From assembly GCA_020355945.1 (NCBI GenBank), contig CP070627.1, positions 6,801,952 through 6,808,876 of the forward strand: a stretch of 6,925 bases of DNA, written 5' to 3'. The translations under genes and the position numbers were made by a program. This DNA is from Candidatus Aminicenantota bacterium. Its GTDB lineage: Bacteria > Acidobacteriota > Aminicenantia > UBA2199. The notes below the pieces were generated by a model. It did not search any database, was not told where the DNA came from, and saw only the letters and a list, made by a program, of their open reading frames with translations. Within the stretch, counting starts at the first letter, position 1. Each line of letters opens with the position of its first letter. Below, in pieces: positions 5,583 to 6,925 of the stretch.

Positions 5583-5903
5583 ATGACCCGGAAACTGATT
5601 AAGCCAGATCTAAATGAAATAAAAAAGTTCCAAAGGAAGGAACAAAAGAAAAAACCGCCCCCACCCTATAAGACACATGCGGAAAATTATTATTATGTAA
5701 AGCAAATGAATAACCGAACTCCAATGATCATTGAATTGATCAATGGAGATGTGCTTAAGGGACGGATTGAGTGGTACGATGAAAGGTGTCTCAAAGTCAG
5801 GGATGATGCTGACGCAAATTATATCGTGTTCAAACACGTTATAAAATATATGTACAAGAATCCTGAGGCTGTGGAAGAAGACCAGGAAAAGAACTCGGAC
5901 TGA
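5583..5903 (+). CDS. hfq: Divergent Hfq/Sm-like RNA-binding protein with basic N-terminal extension
   Basis: Protein of 106 residues. Residues about 34-92 align without difficulty to the Hfq core: an alpha-helix (ENYYYVKQMNNR), Sm1 strands with TPMIIELINGDVLKGRIEWYD, and an Sm2-like IVFKHVIKYMY matching the YKHAI motif. Hfq forms hexameric rings that bind sRNA and mRNA. Conserved are Asn54-Gly55 (N28-G29 of E. coli), Asp66 (D40) and Lys84-His85 (K56-H57). Changed are Q8 to Glu34, F42 to Arg68, Y55 to Phe83 and the distal-face Y25 to Glu51, and there are two extra residues in the strand 3-4 loop (RDDADAN). The first 33 residues are very basic (KKFQRKEQKKK, then PPPP) and absent from ordinary Hfq, while the tail is acidic (EAVEEDQEKNSD). 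AAGGAG lies five bases before the ATG. The stop TGA (5901-5903) almost touches pdxA. Family membership is likely; function as a classical sRNA chaperone is uncertain. Confidence 0.85.
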   Translation: MTRKLIKPDLNEIKKFQRKEQKKKPPPPYKTHAENYYYVKQMNNRTPMIIELINGDVLKGRIEWYDERCLKVRDDADANYIVFKHVIKYMYKNPEAVEEDQEKNSD

Positions 5904-5907
5904 GAAA

Positions 5908-6846
5908 ATAGGTAAGACAACTAAAATTATTGCTATTACATCAGGAGATCCCCAAGGGATAGGCCCGGAAATCATAGAAAAAAGTTTAACCGATTATACT
6001 CCCCGGTGTGGGGTGGTTATTTTCGGGCAACTCGATAATTACAAAGACAAGTCCGTACAAGTGATTTCAGACATTAACCAGGTCCAGGACCAGGGGGTTT
6101 ACTTCTATAACATCCGTACCCGGTTCCCGGCAAATGCTGAGAAAAGTGAACCGTCCTATGAATTTGTAAAAACAGCCGTTGATTTTGCGTTGAAAAAAAA
6201 GGTTCATGCGTTGGTCACCGCACCCATCTCCAAGGAAAAATGGCTGCGGGCCGGGGTTCCTTTTAAAGGCCACACGGAACTACTTGCCAAAACAGCCGGT
6301 GTCAAAAATTATTCCATGTTTTTTTGGTCGGAAAATTTGAAAGTCGCGTTATATACGATACATATCCCCCTGAAGGATATATTTCAATATATCCGTGGTG
6401 ATGAAATCCTTCGCTATATTCGGTTTATTGACAGGGAGTTATTCCGGTTATTCAGGAAAAAGTTTACCTTTTTGGTCAGCGGGTTGAATCCTCATGCCGG
6501 GGAAGACGGTTTCCTGGGAACCGAAGAGAAAGATGTCATTATCCCGGTTGTACATACGTTGAAATCCGAAATAATCATTGATGGGCCTTATCCGCCGGAT
6601 ACGGTTTTTTTGAAGGCCCGGGACATAAGAGACAGTGTGGTGATTTCCTGGTATCACGATCAGGGGTTGATTGCTTTCAAGCTTTTGAATCTTCATTCCG
6701 GGGTAAACATGACCCTTGGGCTGCCTTATATAAGGACCGCACCGGATCATGGCACGGCGTATGATATTGTCGGAAAGGAGATTGCCAATCCCTCTTCTAT
6801 GAAACAAGCCATCCGTCTGGCCGAGTACCTGCTGAAGCTAAAATAA
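5908..6846 (+). CDS. pdxA: 4-hydroxythreonine-4-phosphate dehydrogenase PdxA (start codon unclear)
   Basis: Cytoplasmic NAD-dependent enzyme of the DXP-dependent vitamin B6 pathway; it oxidises 4-phosphohydroxythreonine so that PdxJ can make pyridoxine phosphate. Family motifs in order: IAITSGDPQGIGPEII (encoded from 5929), TAPISKEKW, GVPFKGHTELLA, the metal ligand His in YTIHIPL (codon 6361), GLNPHAGE (His codon 6493), GTEE, PPDT, WYHDQGL (His codon 6655), GVNMTLGLPYIRT and DHGTAYD. All three metal-binding histidines are present. The frame is open from 5845 but holds no ATG, GTG or TTG before a GTG at 6013. That GTG would delete the conserved SGDPQGIGPE loop and is not credible as the true start. 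I place the start provisionally at ATA 5908, seven codons before IAIT and five bases after the hfq stop; ATT at 5926 is another candidate. From 5908 the protein has about 312 residues, near the usual 320-330. It appears to form an operon with hfq. Confidence 0.9.
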   Translation: MGKTTKIIAITSGDPQGIGPEIIEKSLTDYTPRCGVVIFGQLDNYKDKSVQVISDINQVQDQGVYFYNIRTRFPANAEKSEPSYEFVKTAVDFALKKKVHALVTAPISKEKWLRAGVPFKGHTELLAKTAGVKNYSMFFWSENLKVALYTIHIPLKDIFQYIRGDEILRYIRFIDRELFRLFRKKFTFLVSGLNPHAGEDGFLGTEEKDVIIPVVHTLKSEIIIDGPYPPDTVFLKARDIRDSVVISWYHDQGLIAFKLLNLHSGVNMTLGLPYIRTAPDHGTAYDIVGKEIANPSSMKQAIRLAEYLLKLK

Positions 6847-6856
6847 CTTTAAAATA

Positions 6857-6870
6857 GAAATAAGAAATAA
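6857..6870 (+). repeat. Tandem 7-bp duplication after pdxA
   Basis: GAAATAA (6857-6863) is repeated directly as GAAATAA (6864-6870), followed by GGGACAGTCACT. No terminator hairpin is visible between the pdxA stop and this point. Confidence 0.6.
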
Positions 6871-6911
6871 GGGACAGTCACTCATGATGCTGTGGCCACG
6901 CCCGGAGAAGC

Positions 6912-6925
6912 ATGAAAATTATACC
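6912..6925 (+). CDS. Possible start of next gene (only four codons visible)
   Basis: ATG at 6912 is preceded by GGAG (6904-6907) with a four-base spacer, and the visible codons read Met-Lys-Ile-Ile before the window ends. It would be co-directional with pdxA, 65 bases after its stop. An alternative ATG-ATG pair at 6884/6887 lacks a ribosome binding site. Nothing can be said about the product. Confidence 0.35.

Noticed and set aside
6013..6015. GTG at 6013 as the start of pdxA
   Set aside because: It would remove the conserved SGDPQGIGPE loop that is encoded in the same frame just upstream, and no ribosome binding site precedes it.

Overview
The window suggests a Gram-negative (diderm) bacterium. 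It encodes a TolC-family outer-membrane channel, an HlyD-type periplasmic adaptor, an ExbD/TolR-type energy-transduction protein and GlmU-type UDP-GlcNAc synthesis. The DNA is moderately AT-rich, ribosome binding sites are mostly of the AGGAGG type, and two good sigma70-like promoters (TTGACA, 17-bp spacer) are visible. The Hfq homologue is very divergent, which argues against a classical gammaproteobacterium. A poorly sampled Acidobacteria/Aminicenantes-like lineage is a guess, not something the sequence proves.

Layout. Positions 1-2753, minus strand: a three-gene piece of an export operon, read in the order TolC-family channel, HlyD-type adaptor, ABC ATPase. The ATPase is cut by the window edge, and the ABC-2 type permease expected after it lies outside. 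Positions 2754-3091 are a divergent intergenic region. It has a TTGACA element and a 16-bp TetR-type imperfect palindrome for the export operon, and a clean promoter for the rightward gene. Positions 3092-3508, plus strand: an ExbD/TolR-like protein without an ExbB/TolQ partner in view. Positions 3509-3716: a gap with a GC-rich island and a triplicated 7-mer. Positions 3717-4250: a small TPR protein. Positions 4318-5469: a GlmU-like protein with a complete acetyltransferase half, whose uridyltransferase half is replaced by about 140 unfamiliar residues. Positions 5583-5903: a divergent Hfq/Sm-like protein with its own strong promoter. Positions about 5908-6846: PdxA (vitamin B6 synthesis), with no ATG, GTG or TTG codon at its expected start. 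A possible further gene begins at 6912.

The left three genes form one tripartite efflux/secretion module. The right-hand genes (energy transducer, TPR protein, amino-sugar acetyltransferase, RNA chaperone, B6 enzyme) look like housekeeping genes placed side by side and not one pathway. I see no phage, transposase, CRISPR array or tRNA/rRNA gene. The most unusual items are the GlmU-like protein with the missing uridyltransferase, the Hfq with altered RNA-binding faces, the start-codon problem at the hfq-pdxA junction, and short tandem repeats next to several gene starts.
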